Shown: positions 36,575-45,834, counted from the stretch's first letter. The stretch: 64,000 nt of DNA from Bifidobacterium callimiconis (GCF_003952005.1 NZ_QXGJ01000010.1:38810-102809), one strand, 5' to 3'. The notes: generated from the sequence alone by a model not told the origin. A program made the numbers and translations.

Positions 36575-38101
36575 TCACGGCAGTCGCCAGGCACGACCGT
36601 CGGCGGCAAGCATCTCGTCGGCCTCGGCCGGACCCCACGTGCCGGCACGATACTGCTGCGGCTGGCCGAGCGTGGCCCAGTACTCCTCGATCGGGTCGAG
36701 GATGCGCCAGCTCAGCTCCACCTCCTTGGTGGTCGGGAACAGCGGCGGGTCGCCGAGCAGCACGTCGAGGATCAATCGTTCGTACGCCTCGGGCGAGGCC
36801 TCGGTGAAGGAACTGCCGTAGCTGAAGTCCATGTTCACGTCGCGCACCTCCATGGCGGTGCCCGGCACCTTGGCGCCGAATCGCAGCGTCACGCCCTCGT
36901 CGGGCTGCACGCGGATCACCACGGCGTTCGAGCCGAGCTCGCGCGTGGCGGTGGATTCGAACGGCAGGTGCGGCGCGCGCTTGAACATCACGGCGATCTC
37001 GGACACGCGCTTGCCGAGGCGCTTGCCGGTACGCAGGTAGAACGGCACACCGGCCCAGCGGCGGGTGTCGACGTCGAGGCGGACGGCCGCATACGTCTCG
37101 GTGGTGGACTTCGGGTCCACACCGTGCTCCTCGAGGTAGCCGACCACCTTCTCGGAGCCCTGCCAGCCGCCAGCGTACTGGCCGCGCGCGGTGTGATGGC
37201 TCAGATCCTTGGGCAGACGAACCGCGGAGAGCACCTTGGTCTTTTCGGCGGCCAGATCGGCGGCGGAGAACGAGACCGGCTCCTCCATGGCGGTGAGCGC
37301 GAACAGCTGCAGCAGATGGTTCTGGATCACGTCGCGCGCGATGCCGATGCCGTCGAAGTAGCCGGCACGCGAACCGATGCCGAAGTCCTCGGCCATGGTG
37401 ATCTGCACGTGGTCCACGTAGTTCGCGTTCCATACCGGCTCGAACATCATGTTCGCGAAGCGCAGGGCGAGTAGGTTCTGCACGGTCTCCTTGCCGAGAT
37501 AGTGGTCGATGCGGAACACCGAGTTCGGGTCGAACACCTCGGAGACCACGCGGTCGAGCTCCTGCGCGCTGGCCAGATCATGGCCGAACGGCTTCTCGAT
37601 GATCACTCGACGCCATGCGCCCTCCGGCGACTTGGCCAGGCCGGACGCGGCGAGCTGGCGGGACACCACGGGGAACGCGCTCGGCGGCACGGACATGTAG
37701 AACGCGTGGTTGCCGCGGGTGCCGCGGTCGCGGTCGAGTTCGGAGACGGTGTCGGACAGACGGGTGAACGCGTCGGCATCGTCGAACGCGCCGGAGACGA
37801 AACGCAGACCGGACGCAAGCTGCGCGAACGTGGCCTCGTTGAACGGGGTGCGGCAGCGGGCGCGCACGCACTCCTCCACGTAGTTGGTGAAGTGCTCGTC
37901 GGTCCAGTCGCGGCGGCCGAAGCCGATCAGCGCGAAGCCGGCGGGCAGCAGGCCGCGGTTGGTCAGATCGTAGACCGCGGGCAGCAGCTTCTTCTTGGCG
38001 AGGTCGCCGGTCACGCCGAAGATGACCAGCGAGCACGGGCCCGCGATGCGGGGCAGTCGCAGATCATGCGGGTTGCGCAATGGGTTGGTGAAGTCTGGCA
38101 T
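36575..38101 (-). CDS. zwf: Glucose-6-phosphate 1-dehydrogenase
   Basis: Product of 508 residues. The NADP-binding motif GVTGDLAKKK is near residue 33, the active-site motif RIDHYLGKE (His base in the next segment) near residue 190, and the rest matches the G6PDH fold. It oxidises glucose 6-phosphate to 6-phosphogluconolactone, making NADPH. ATG 38101 was chosen for AGGAGGAG upstream; the frame extends 16 codons further without support. First gene of zwf-opcA. Confidence 0.96.
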   Translation of the reverse strand: MPDFTNPLRNPHDLRLPRIAGPCSLVIFGVTGDLAKKKLLPAVYDLTNRGLLPAGFALIGFGRRDWTDEHFTNYVEECVRARCRTPFNEATFAQLASGLRFVSGAFDDADAFTRLSDTVSELDRDRGTRGNHAFYMSVPPSAFPVVSRQLAASGLAKSPEGAWRRVIIEKPFGHDLASAQELDRVVSEVFDPNSVFRIDHYLGKETVQNLLALRFANMMFEPVWNANYVDHVQITMAEDFGIGSRAGYFDGIGIARDVIQNHLLQLFALTAMEEPVSFSAADLAAEKTKVLSAVRLPKDLSHHTARGQYAGGWQGSEKVVGYLEEHGVDPKSTTETYAAVRLDVDTRRWAGVPFYLRTGKRLGKRVSEIAVMFKRAPHLPFESTATRELGSNAVVIRVQPDEGVTLRFGAKVPGTAMEVRDVNMDFSYGSSFTEASPEAYERLILDVLLGDPPLFPTTKEVELSWRILDPIEEYWATLGQPQQYRAGTWGPAEADEMLAADGRAWRLP

Positions 38102-38793
38102 GACTCTCCTCCTTGAAAGCGAATGATGGCCGCTGCGTTGATTCAACACGGACGTGGCTTCTGTCTAACAGAATCCACGCCGGCCGAATAGTCTGTTGCC
38201 GGGGTTTGGACGGTGACCGTCCCGTGCCGGCATGCGTCGGATGTGCCGATATGCGTGCGCGTATCGGTGTATCTCAGTGGCGGGTGTTCGCTGGGTTGGA
38301 TGGTTCGATGTTCGGTTATGGTTCGTTTGGTTCAGTTGTGCGGGTCTCGGTCGTGCTGAGATGTCGGTCATATTGTCTTGCCGGGCCGGCCGATCATGCG
38401 GACCGCATGCTCCGATCGTGTCCGTTTTCATGAACGACGGCGTATGCCGACGCTGACGCGATCGACATGTCGATGATTGATCGAAGTCGTACGTGAAGCT
38501 GGGACATGGATCATGTGGCTCGGACGGCTTCTGGCCCCCTAAATGGATAAAGATACTACGAATCCAACCGTGATGGGAGGGATGATCCACGGTATGGAGA
38601 CCTTATTTGCTGCGGGCGATATCGGTGTATGGTGCACGGCATCTGCTGCGGGGTGTGCGGGGTGACGCCGCGGGGTGTATGGAGTGGCACGGTGGGGTGT
38701 GCGGAACAGAGGTGGTGGGATGTGCGGAGATTTGCGTCATGCAACTGGTGGAAACGTTTCGTGTGCGCAAACGTCGTCGGGAATATGCTATAT
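38102..38793. other. Intergenic region zwf - Ldh2
   Basis: Almost 700 bp without a gene I can support. It is G+T-rich on the plus strand between 38200 and 38430, and several short frames there lack ribosome sites. It presumably contains the zwf promoter (leftward) and the promoter of the dehydrogenase gene (rightward, near TATGCTATAT at 38785). Confidence 0.5.
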
Positions 38794-38813
38794 CCAACCG
38801 ATATATCGGTTGG
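38794..38813. promoter_or_regulatory. Perfect 20-bp palindromic operator before the Ldh2 gene
   Basis: CCAACCGATATATCGGTTGG is self-complementary over all 20 bases, overlaps a likely -10 region and lies 73 bp before the start at 38887. A half-site CAACCGATC follows at 38837. The regulator could be the GntR or TetR protein encoded downstream. Confidence 0.65.
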
Positions 38814-38886
38814 GAACTGTGGAAAGACCGCGGTCTCAACCGATCGATCGACGACGATAATCAAGGTTTTTCAAAGGAGAACAGCC

Positions 38887-40053
38887 ATGAGCGTTGCACA
38901 GATGACCAGACCGACGATGAACGTGACCGTGCAGTCGAGCATCGGCGACGGACCGGCCGAGTCGGCGGCGGATCGTCATCGATACGATGCGCACGCGCTG
39001 CGCGATCTGACCAGCAGGATCGTACAGGGCTACGGACTGAGCACGCACGACGGCGACGTGGTGGCCGACGTGCTGTCGTTCGCCGACGCCCACGGCATCG
39101 ACTCGCACGGCCTGCAGCGATTCCAGCTCTACGATGCGCAGATGGGCAACAAGATCGACCCGACGGCGCAGTCTGAGATCGTGGTCGATACGCCGGTGAG
39201 CACCGTCATCGACGGCCATCGACGCATGGGACAGCTCAACGGTCGCCAGGCCATGGAGATGACCATCGCCAAAGCCAAGAGGACCGGCATGGCCATCGCT
39301 GCGGTCCGTCATTCCTGCCACTACGGCGCCGCAGGATACTACGCCAACCTGGCCGCCGAACAGGGACTCATCGGCTTCTCCGTGACCAACACCGAACCCG
39401 CCGTATACCCGTTGTACGCCAACGACGTATGGCTGGGCACCAACCCCATCGCCTGCGCGATCCCCACGCGGCCGCACACGTTCTTCTTCGATGCAAGCAC
39501 GTCCGTGGTGGCGTACGGCAAGGTGGAGCTCTACTCCAAGCAGCGCAAGGATCTGCCGGCCGCATGGGTGGTGGACCCGAACAACCAGCCGATCCACGAC
39601 TCCACCGACGCGCTCGGCCGGCTCATGCGCTACGACAACGAGGCCGGTCTGCTCGCCACCGGCGGCAACAGCGAATACACGGGCGGACACAAGGGGTACG
39701 GATTCTCCGTGCTTGTGGAGTTCTTCTCCGGCATCGTCTCGCAGGGCGCGACCACCGACCGCACGGCGGTGGGAGACCCGGTGGAGGGCATCAGCCACGG
39801 ATTCATGGCGATCGACCCGCGCATCTTTGGCGATGCCGACACGATCCTGCGCAACTTCTCCGAATACCTCGATCAGATCCGTGCACTGCACGCCGTGCCG
39901 GGCAAGCGCATCTACGTGCACGGCGACAAGGAGGCCGAGGCGTACGAGGACCGCATGACGAACGGCGTGCCGCTGTACCACAAGACCGTGGCGGAGCTGC
40001 GGGGCATCTGCGACAGGCTCGGCATCTCGTACGCGGGCGTGCTGGACCACTGA
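38887..40053 (+). CDS. Ldh2/Mdh2 family NAD(P)-dependent oxidoreductase
   Basis: Product of 388 residues of the malate/L-lactate/ureidoglycolate/sulfolactate dehydrogenase family, distinct from the classical Rossmann LDH. Typical segments are DAHGIDSHGLQRF (with the conserved His), VRHSCHYGAAGYYA, GTNPIACAIPT and GGHKGYGFSVLVEFFSG. The substrate, a 2-hydroxy acid, cannot be assigned. ATG 38887 follows AAAGGAG. It is followed by a GntR regulator 53 bp downstream, and the pair may form one operon under the palindrome at 38794. Confidence 0.87.
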   Translation: MSVAQMTRPTMNVTVQSSIGDGPAESAADRHRYDAHALRDLTSRIVQGYGLSTHDGDVVADVLSFADAHGIDSHGLQRFQLYDAQMGNKIDPTAQSEIVVDTPVSTVIDGHRRMGQLNGRQAMEMTIAKAKRTGMAIAAVRHSCHYGAAGYYANLAAEQGLIGFSVTNTEPAVYPLYANDVWLGTNPIACAIPTRPHTFFFDASTSVVAYGKVELYSKQRKDLPAAWVVDPNNQPIHDSTDALGRLMRYDNEAGLLATGGNSEYTGGHKGYGFSVLVEFFSGIVSQGATTDRTAVGDPVEGISHGFMAIDPRIFGDADTILRNFSEYLDQIRALHAVPGKRIYVHGDKEAEAYEDRMTNGVPLYHKTVAELRGICDRLGISYAGVLDH

Positions 40054-40106
40054 GGAAAGAAGACTCGCTCGTATACTGAGATGTCGAATATTGGCGGGAA
40101 CGGCAT

Positions 40107-40787
40107 ATGAGCGAGGCGGACGGAACCATGGCGGAAAGCAAGCGCGATCAGGCGTACAACTACCTGCGCGAGCAGATCGTGCTGTGCACTATCAAGCCGG
40201 GCGAGGCGCTGGACGAAAAGCGTGCGGCCGCCGAGCTCGGCTTCAGCCGCATGCCCGTGCGCGAGGCGGTGAACAAGCTCGCGGAAGAGCATCTGGTGAG
40301 CATCTTCCCCTCGCGCGGCGTGATCGTCAACCAGATCTCGCTGGCCGACTTCCAGGAGATGCTCGACGTTCGTTTGCTCATCGAACCATACCTGCTGCAT
40401 CTGGCGATGCCGCGCGTGGAGCGTTGCGATCTCGAGGAATTCCGGGATGCGATGATTTCGCGCATCGACAATCCTGAGGTCGAGGCCGACTCGTTCGGGC
40501 ACGACTTCGACTACACGTTCCACATGTACTTCGCACGCAAAGCGGGCAGTCGGTATCTGACCTCGCTGATGAGCACGCTCATGACGCAGAGCCAGCGCAT
40601 CCGGTTCTTCTCGGCCGTGGCGCCCGAGCGCATCACCGAGTCGTACCGGGAGCATGTGGCGATCATTGATGCCGTGCTTGCCGGGGACGAGGCGGCGGCC
40701 GTGGAGGCCATCCGAACGCATCTCAACAACACCCGCGAAGGCTATCTGCGCATCTCCCGCGCCCAGGAGAGCTTCTTCCGCGCGTAG
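40107..40787 (+). CDS. GntR family regulator (FadR/FCD type)
   Basis: Product of 226 residues. The N-terminal winged helix reads YNYLREQIVLCTIKPGEALD and FSRMPVREAVNKL; an FCD ligand domain follows (residues 85-215) with the metal-binding-type His residues in HDFDYTFHMYF. FCD regulators commonly sense carboxylic acids, which fits the adjacent 2-hydroxy acid dehydrogenase. ATG 40107 is used; internal ATG 40128 (MAESKRDQ) is also possible. Confidence 0.9.
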   Translation: MSEADGTMAESKRDQAYNYLREQIVLCTIKPGEALDEKRAAAELGFSRMPVREAVNKLAEEHLVSIFPSRGVIVNQISLADFQEMLDVRLLIEPYLLHLAMPRVERCDLEEFRDAMISRIDNPEVEADSFGHDFDYTFHMYFARKAGSRYLTSLMSTLMTQSQRIRFFSAVAPERITESYREHVAIIDAVLAGDEAAAVEAIRTHLNNTREGYLRISRAQESFFRA

Positions 40788-40825
40788 TCGGGGTCGAACG
40801 GTTTTGGTGCGGTAGTGTGGTGCGC

Positions 40826-41455
40826 ATGGCTGAGGCAAGGAAAAAGAAGATTCGCAAGTCCCCCGAGGAACGTCGGGCCGAGATCGAGCGCGCGGCCGTC
40901 AAGCTCATCAGCGAACGCGGTTACAACGGCATCTCGCTCAAGGACGTGGCCGACGAGGTCGGCATCAGCCAGCCGGGATTGCTGCACTACATCGGCAACA
41001 AGGAAGGGCTGCTGTCGCTGCTGATCACCGACGTCTACGACACGTCGGGCTCGCCCGAGGACTTTCTGGAATCCGGGCTGCCGGGCAGCGACCCTGAAGC
41101 GCCGCACTTCCCCGCCTACCTGCGCTATCTGGCGCGGCACAACGCCGCGCGGCGTGCCATGGTGCAGCTGTATATGGTGTTGGAGACCGAGTCGTTCAAT
41201 GAGTCGCATCCGATGCACGAGTACTTCAGGGATCGTCCGGCCAGCGTGTGGGACCACTATTCTCAGTACCCGTGGAAGCTGCCACCCGAGGTCGGCGGCT
41301 GGGAGAACATGCGGCAGACCGTGCGCATGGCGACCGAGATCATGGACGGCATTCAGCTGCGCTGGCTGCGCGAGCCCCCGATCGACTACTACGACGAATG
41401 GCTGGCGTTCGAGCGGCTGCTGTTCCCCTCGCCAGTGTGGGATTCGTATCGGTAG
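40826..41455 (+). CDS. TetR/AcrR family transcriptional regulator
   Basis: Product of 209 residues with a TetR helix-turn-helix (GYNGISLKDVADEVGIS, then QPGLLHYIGNKEG) and the C-terminal ending LFPSPVWDSYR. It is closely related across its length to the TetR at 51947 (shared SGLPGSDPE, DGIQLRWLR). It lies upstream of the MFS-GH30 operon, whose promoter has a palindrome, so it is the probable repressor. ATG 40826 is chosen; GTG 40817 is an alternative. Confidence 0.9.
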   Translation: MAEARKKKIRKSPEERRAEIERAAVKLISERGYNGISLKDVADEVGISQPGLLHYIGNKEGLLSLLITDVYDTSGSPEDFLESGLPGSDPEAPHFPAYLRYLARHNAARRAMVQLYMVLETESFNESHPMHEYFRDRPASVWDHYSQYPWKLPPEVGGWENMRQTVRMATEIMDGIQLRWLREPPIDYYDEWLAFERLLFPSPVWDSYR

Positions 41456-41523
41456 GTGGAGGCGTTACCGGGTAAGCGGGAGCGGAGGCATCGGCTGCGG
41501 CCGATGCCGTTTTTTTTTATTTG

Positions 41524-41657
41524 CCACCTCATCAGTCAGCTGCGCTGACAGCTTCCCCTCGAGAGGGAAGCCGGGGATATGGATTTTCGTCTCTCCGGCC
41601 GAAGGCCGGGCTTCCCCTTGAGGGGAAGCTGTCGACGACAGTCGACTGATGAGGTGA
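41524..41657. repeat. Dispersed repeat, CACCTCATC variant
   Basis: Two modules in opposite orientation: CACCTCATCAGTC...GACAGCTTCCCCTC and GAGGGGAAGCTGTC...GACTGATGAGGTG. This TTCCCC/CACCTCATC variant is the version most similar to the stretch embedded in lysE. From 41660 to 41800 the DNA is unusually A+T-rich and without genes. Confidence 0.8.
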
Positions 41658-41799
41658 TATTGCTCCAGTATCGAGCAGATATCGAATTACAGTTAGATAT
41701 ACAGTATCGCGCTCCTCTTTATCGAGGTTAACCTGCATATCGCTGTTATATCAACGATTTATGTGCATCATTGCACTCCAAACCAATTCATTTATCCAT

Positions 41800-41855
41800 T
41801 TGACATACTTTATTGGCGTGTCGTATAGTATGCTTATCTAATGAACGTTCGATAA
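41800..41855 (+). promoter_or_regulatory. Promoter and operator of the MFS-GH30 operon
   Basis: TTGACA (41800-41805), 18 bp, TATAGT (41824-41829) form a good sigma-70-type promoter. Directly downstream, TTATC (41834) and GATAA (ending 41855) flank TGAACGTTCGA, an operator-like palindrome; an inverted copy ATCGAACGTTCA is at 41888-41899. The arrangement parallels those at 52623 and 54239. Confidence 0.7.
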
Positions 41856-42004
41856 ATGTTGCGAACAGGCAAAAACAAAGGTTGCCGATCGAACGTTCAG
41901 ACGCCATATGCGCGCCGCAAGCGCGCTGAGCACATGTCGGTCCGTCAAGGAAGACACGGAAGACTGAAGAACAAACAAGGTCGTTTAGAAAGGCTCGAAT
42001 TCAA

Positions 42005-43333
42005 ATGGCCGCAACCGCAACCCTGTCCAAGGAAGAACGGCTCGTCGCGCACAACGCCGCGATCGCCGCCGCCGACAAGGATCCCTCGCTCTCCCCCGAA
42101 ACCGGCAAGCCGGTCTCCAAGTCCACGCTGTTCCGCTTCGGTGCCGGATTCCTGGTGTTCGGCATCCTGTGGATGAGCGGTCTCGGCATCGTCTCCTCGG
42201 TACTGCTGCCCGAGCACTACAAGGCCATCGAAGGCGCCGACCCCGAGGCCCTGGTCGGCATCGTCAACTCGTTCACCGCCGTCGCGTCGCTGGTCTCCAA
42301 CCTGCTGTTCGGCAACTTCTCCGACCGTTCCCGCTCCCGCTTCGGCCGCCGCACCCCGTGGATCGTGTTCGGCGCGTTCCTCGGCGGCGTCACGCTGTTC
42401 CTCACCGGCACCACGCACAACGCCGTGCTGCTCACCATCTTCTACTGCGCCTGCATGTTCGGCCTCAACTGCATGATCGCCCCGCTGGTCGCCATTCTCT
42501 CCGACCGTGTGCCCTCCGGCGTGCGCGGCACCATGAGCGCCTTCTACGGCGCCGGCTCCACCATCGGCGCGCCCATCGGCACCATGATCGGCGCACTGTT
42601 CATCACCAACCTGATCCCCGGATTCGCCGTCGCCGGCGTGCTCATGTTCCTCGGCGGCGTGGTCGCCGTAATCATCATGCCGCGCGAACAGTCCGCCGAC
42701 TACCTGCCCAAGGAGGAGAGCTCCGTCAAGGACATCCTCGTGAGCTTCCGCCCGCCGAAGTTCTCCACCGCCCACGACTTCTACAAGGCGTTCGCCGGAC
42801 GCTTCTGCATGCTCGTCAGCTACCAGATGATCAACGTGTACCAGCTGTACATCATCCAGAACTACATCGGTCAGAGCGTGAAGCAGTCCGCTGTCACGAT
42901 CTCCGTGGTCTCTTCGATCATCATGGTCGTCTCGCTCATCGGCTCGTTCATCTCCGGACCGGTCTCCGATCTCATCGGTCGCCGCAAGGTGCCCGTCATC
43001 GTCGCATCCGTGCTGTTCGCCGTCGGCATCGCCATGCCGTGGATCTTCCCCTCCTCGATGGGCATGTACCTGTTCGCCGGCATCGCCGGACTCGGCTACG
43101 CCGTCTACTCCGCCGTCGATCAGGCGCTGCTCGTCGACGTGCTGCCGAACAAGGAGGAGGCCGGCAAAGATCTCGGCATCCTCAACCTGGCCACCACGCT
43201 CGGCCAGATGTGCGGCCCGATCATCATGAGCGCCATCGTGGTGAACGCCGGCTACACGTTCGCCTTCCCGGTCTCCATCGCGCTGGCCGTCATCGGCTGC
43301 TTCTTCATCCAGATCATCAAGGGCGTCAAGTAG
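42005..43333 (+). CDS. MFS transporter, GPH/sugar-symporter-like
   Basis: Product of 442 residues with about 12 membrane segments, the loop SDRSRSRFGRRTPWI and the segment DVLPNKEEAGKDLGILNLA. N-terminal KEERLVAHNAAIAAA and LSPETGKPVSK closely match the transporter at 52850, so the two are recent paralogues. It lies 51 bp before a GH30 hydrolase on the same strand; the pair probably imports and cleaves a beta-glucoside or related disaccharide. Confidence 0.9.
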   Translation: MAATATLSKEERLVAHNAAIAAADKDPSLSPETGKPVSKSTLFRFGAGFLVFGILWMSGLGIVSSVLLPEHYKAIEGADPEALVGIVNSFTAVASLVSNLLFGNFSDRSRSRFGRRTPWIVFGAFLGGVTLFLTGTTHNAVLLTIFYCACMFGLNCMIAPLVAILSDRVPSGVRGTMSAFYGAGSTIGAPIGTMIGALFITNLIPGFAVAGVLMFLGGVVAVIIMPREQSADYLPKEESSVKDILVSFRPPKFSTAHDFYKAFAGRFCMLVSYQMINVYQLYIIQNYIGQSVKQSAVTISVVSSIIMVVSLIGSFISGPVSDLIGRRKVPVIVASVLFAVGIAMPWIFPSSMGMYLFAGIAGLGYAVYSAVDQALLVDVLPNKEEAGKDLGILNLATTLGQMCGPIIMSAIVVNAGYTFAFPVSIALAVIGCFFIQIIKGVK

Positions 43334-43384
43334 GCCGCCCGCCGCCCGTCATTTATCGGACATCCACGAAAGGAAACAGAAATC

Positions 43385-44728
43385 ATGACCACATGGATCG
43401 CCACCACGCAGAACGACAAACTCGTCGACCGCAGCGCCGACGTCAGGCACACCAACGCCACTGCCGCATCCGATCTCGCGCTCGACGGTAACGAATATCA
43501 GACGCTGCGCGGCTTCGGCGGCTGCTTCAACGAACTCGGCTGGCTGCCGCTGCAGACCGTGACCAGTGAGGAACGCGACCAGATCATCAAGGAACTGTTC
43601 AGCCCCGACGAAATGAACTTCACGTTCAACCGCGCGCCCGTCGGTGCCAACGACTTCGCCGACCACTGGTACAGCTACGACGAGGTCGAAGGCGACTACG
43701 AGATGGAGCACTTCTCCGTCGAACGCGACGAGCAGACGCTCATCCCCTACATCCACCGTGCGCAGGAATGGCAGCCGAACATGCAGCTGTTCTCCAGCCC
43801 GTGGAGCCCGCCCACGTGGATGAAGCGCCCCAAGGCCTACAACTACGGTCGACTGGTGCAGACGCCGGAAAACCTCACCGCATACGCCAAGTATCTTGTC
43901 AAGTACGTGCAGGCGTACGCCGAACACGGCATCGACGTGACCCAGCTGCACGTGCAGAACGAGGTGTTCGCCGACCAGAAGTTCCCGAGCGCCCTGTGGG
44001 ACTCCGACGCGCTCAAGACGTTCATCCGCGACTACCTCGGGCCCGCGTTCGAGGAGGCCGGACTGAGCACCGACATCTGGCTGGGAACGCTCAACGGTCC
44101 GGAAGACATGGCGTGGACCGGCGGCGGCTATGGCATGACGCTCAACAACTACAACCGCTTCGTCGACAACATCCTCTTCGACGAGGACGCGCGCAGGTTC
44201 ATCAAGGGCATCGCCTACCAGTGGGCCGGGCAGAACTGCATCGCCCGCACGCACGAATCGTGGCCGGAGATCGAACTCATCCAGTCCGAATCCGAATGCG
44301 GTGACGGACAGAACACGTGGGAGTACGCGGAATACGTCTTCCACTTGATCAACCACTATCTGCGCAACGGCGCCACCGCCTACACTTACTGGAATATGAT
44401 CCTCGACGACCAGGATTCCACCTGGGGCTGGTGGCAGAATTCGCTGTTCACCATCACCGCCGACACACACGAGGTGCGCCGCAACCCCGAGTACTACGTG
44501 ATGCGCCACTTCTCGAAGTACGTGAAGCCCGGCGCCACGGTCCTCGGCACCACCGGACACTTCAACTCCATGGCCATTGCCTTCCGCAACCCGGACGGCA
44601 CGATTGCCGTGGTGGCGCAGAACGCGCTCGACTACGAGATGCCGTTCACGTTCGCCGACCCGGCCGACGCCTCGCGCGGATTTGAAGTCACCCTTGCCCC
44701 GCGGTCGTTCAACACGTTTGTGCTGTGA
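43385..44728 (+). CDS. GH30 family glycoside hydrolase (glucosylceramidase-like beta-glycosidase)
   Basis: Product of 447 residues, no signal peptide. Family segments: RGFGGCFNELGW, FNRAPVGANDF, SSPWSPPTWMK. The acid/base is probably E193 in HVQNE, and the nucleophile E302 or E304 in SESECG. The (beta/alpha)8 barrel is followed by a beta domain with VLGTTGHFNSMAIAFRN. GH30 enzymes of this type cleave beta-glucosides, beta-1,6-glucans or beta-xylosides. Cytoplasmic location and the adjacent MFS gene suggest action on imported short glycosides. Confidence 0.9.
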   Translation: MTTWIATTQNDKLVDRSADVRHTNATAASDLALDGNEYQTLRGFGGCFNELGWLPLQTVTSEERDQIIKELFSPDEMNFTFNRAPVGANDFADHWYSYDEVEGDYEMEHFSVERDEQTLIPYIHRAQEWQPNMQLFSSPWSPPTWMKRPKAYNYGRLVQTPENLTAYAKYLVKYVQAYAEHGIDVTQLHVQNEVFADQKFPSALWDSDALKTFIRDYLGPAFEEAGLSTDIWLGTLNGPEDMAWTGGGYGMTLNNYNRFVDNILFDEDARRFIKGIAYQWAGQNCIARTHESWPEIELIQSESECGDGQNTWEYAEYVFHLINHYLRNGATAYTYWNMILDDQDSTWGWWQNSLFTITADTHEVRRNPEYYVMRHFSKYVKPGATVLGTTGHFNSMAIAFRNPDGTIAVVAQNALDYEMPFTFADPADASRGFEVTLAPRSFNTFVL

Positions 44729-44743
44729 GGTTGTGAGGCAGGT

Positions 44744-44927
44744 CCAGTTCACGATTTGAAGGGGGTTTCAGATCGTGAACTGGGCATGGCATGGTCTCCC
44801 ATGGAACGCGGACTTTTCCGGTGACGCGAAAGCGTTAGGATTTCAAGGAAAAGTGAGAAGCCGCCGAAAGGCGGCTCTGGGAGAGGTCTGGTTCACGATT
44901 TGAGGGGGTCTTCAGATCGTGAACCGG
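44744..44927. repeat. Pair of near-identical long hairpins between GH30 and lysE
   Basis: Arms CCAGTTCACGAT...ATCGTGAACTGG (44744-44783) and CTGGTTCACGAT...ATCGTGAACCGG (44888-44927) share the same 40-bp design 144 bp apart. Base changes in the outer arms are compensated on the second hairpin. A third hairpin, AGCCGCC-GAAA-GGCGGCT, lies between them. Confidence 0.75.
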
Positions 44928-44950
44928 AAACGAGGCGTTCGGGAGGCAAT

Positions 44951-45697
44951 ATGACCTACATGCAGGCGTTATTGGGGTTCGCGCTGGTGGCGGGATCCAT
45001 GGCTTTGGTGCCGGGGCTCGACATGATGATGGTGCTGCACGAGACGATCAACACCACGCGCGCCCGCGGACTCGCCGCTGTATGGGGCATCTCCTGCGGC
45101 GTGCTGGTGTGGGCCGTGGCCGCGGCGGTCGGACTGGCGGCGCTGATCAGCGCATTCCCCATGGCATATGACGCGATCCGCGTACTCGGCGGACTGTACT
45201 TGTTCTATCTGGCGTTCAGCATGGCACGGAAAAAGAAAAGCGGGGACGGCAAGGCCGAGCCGGTGGAGATCAAGACCGACGGGGCTGCTGGTGACACCTC
45301 ATCGACAGTGTCTTCGACGCGACAGCTTCCCGGGAAGCCCGGCCTCGCCGGAATGATGGGAATGCTGCGCGGCTCGACGTTCAGGGAATGCGCACAGTCG
45401 TTCTGGCGTGGCTTCCTCACCGACTTCTTCAATCCCAAGATCGGCGTCTTCTACATCGCCATCATCCCGCAGTTCCTGGTGCCCGGCGTGGGCAATCTGG
45501 AAATGGGCATCTCACTCGGCATGGTGCACTTCGTCGAAAGCGTGATCGTGCTCACCACCGTCGCATACGCGGCATCGTTCTTCGCCGGCCGACTGCGCAA
45601 CGAGCGTTCGCAGCGCATCCTCGGACTGGTGTCCGGCGGCATCATGGCCATCCTCGGCGGCGTGACCATCGCCGACGTGGTCAAAAGCCGACTGTAG
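44951..45697 (+). CDS. LysE/RhtB family exporter
   Basis: Product of 248 residues with about six membrane helices and the family N-terminus (ALVPGLDMMMVLHETINTTR). Such proteins export amino acids or similar metabolites by proton exchange. ATG 44951 follows GGGAGG by 4 nt. The cytoplasmic loop between helices 3 and 4 (about residues 95-140) is long and polar; residues 115-133 are encoded by a copy of the dispersed CACCTCATC/CAGCTTCCC repeat. The substrate is unknown. Confidence 0.88.
   Translation: MTYMQALLGFALVAGSMALVPGLDMMMVLHETINTTRARGLAAVWGISCGVLVWAVAAAVGLAALISAFPMAYDAIRVLGGLYLFYLAFSMARKKKSGDGKAEPVEIKTDGAAGDTSSTVSSTRQLPGKPGLAGMMGMLRGSTFRECAQSFWRGFLTDFFNPKIGVFYIAIIPQFLVPGVGNLEMGISLGMVHFVESVIVLTTVAYAASFFAGRLRNERSQRILGLVSGGIMAILGGVTIADVVKSRL
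45295..45349. repeat. Dispersed repeat embedded in lysE coding sequence
   Basis: CACCTCATCGACAGTG...GCGACAGCTTCCC-GGGAAGCCCGGCCTC follows the reverse complement of the module at 41600-41657 (CACCTCATC, CAGCTTCCCC, GGGGAAGCCCGGCCTTC) with a shortened central hairpin. It keeps the reading frame and encodes a Ser/Thr-rich loop. Confidence 0.75.
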
Positions 45698-45730
45698 GGC
45701 TCCACGTCGGGCTTTCCGACGATCGTTATA

Positions 45731-45770
45731 TGAGAACTCCCGCTGGGTACATACCCAGCGGGAGTTCTCA
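45731..45770. terminator. Bidirectional hairpin between lysE and cdd
   Basis: Arms TGAGAACTCCCGCTGGGTA and TACCCAGCGGGAGTTCTCA (19 nt, perfect). It lies between convergent genes, suiting termination in both directions, although the T-run is weak. Confidence 0.75.
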
Positions 45771-45834
45771 TAAGTTCTCGTATACCGATTAGTTCAATGA
45801 AATAATTATCGGCTTGGTGAAGCGAGTCGGACGA

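Noticed and set aside
38113..38866. Several open frames of 60-105 codons between zwf and the Ldh2-family gene
   Set aside because: They overlap one another on both strands, lack ribosome sites and show low-complexity composition.
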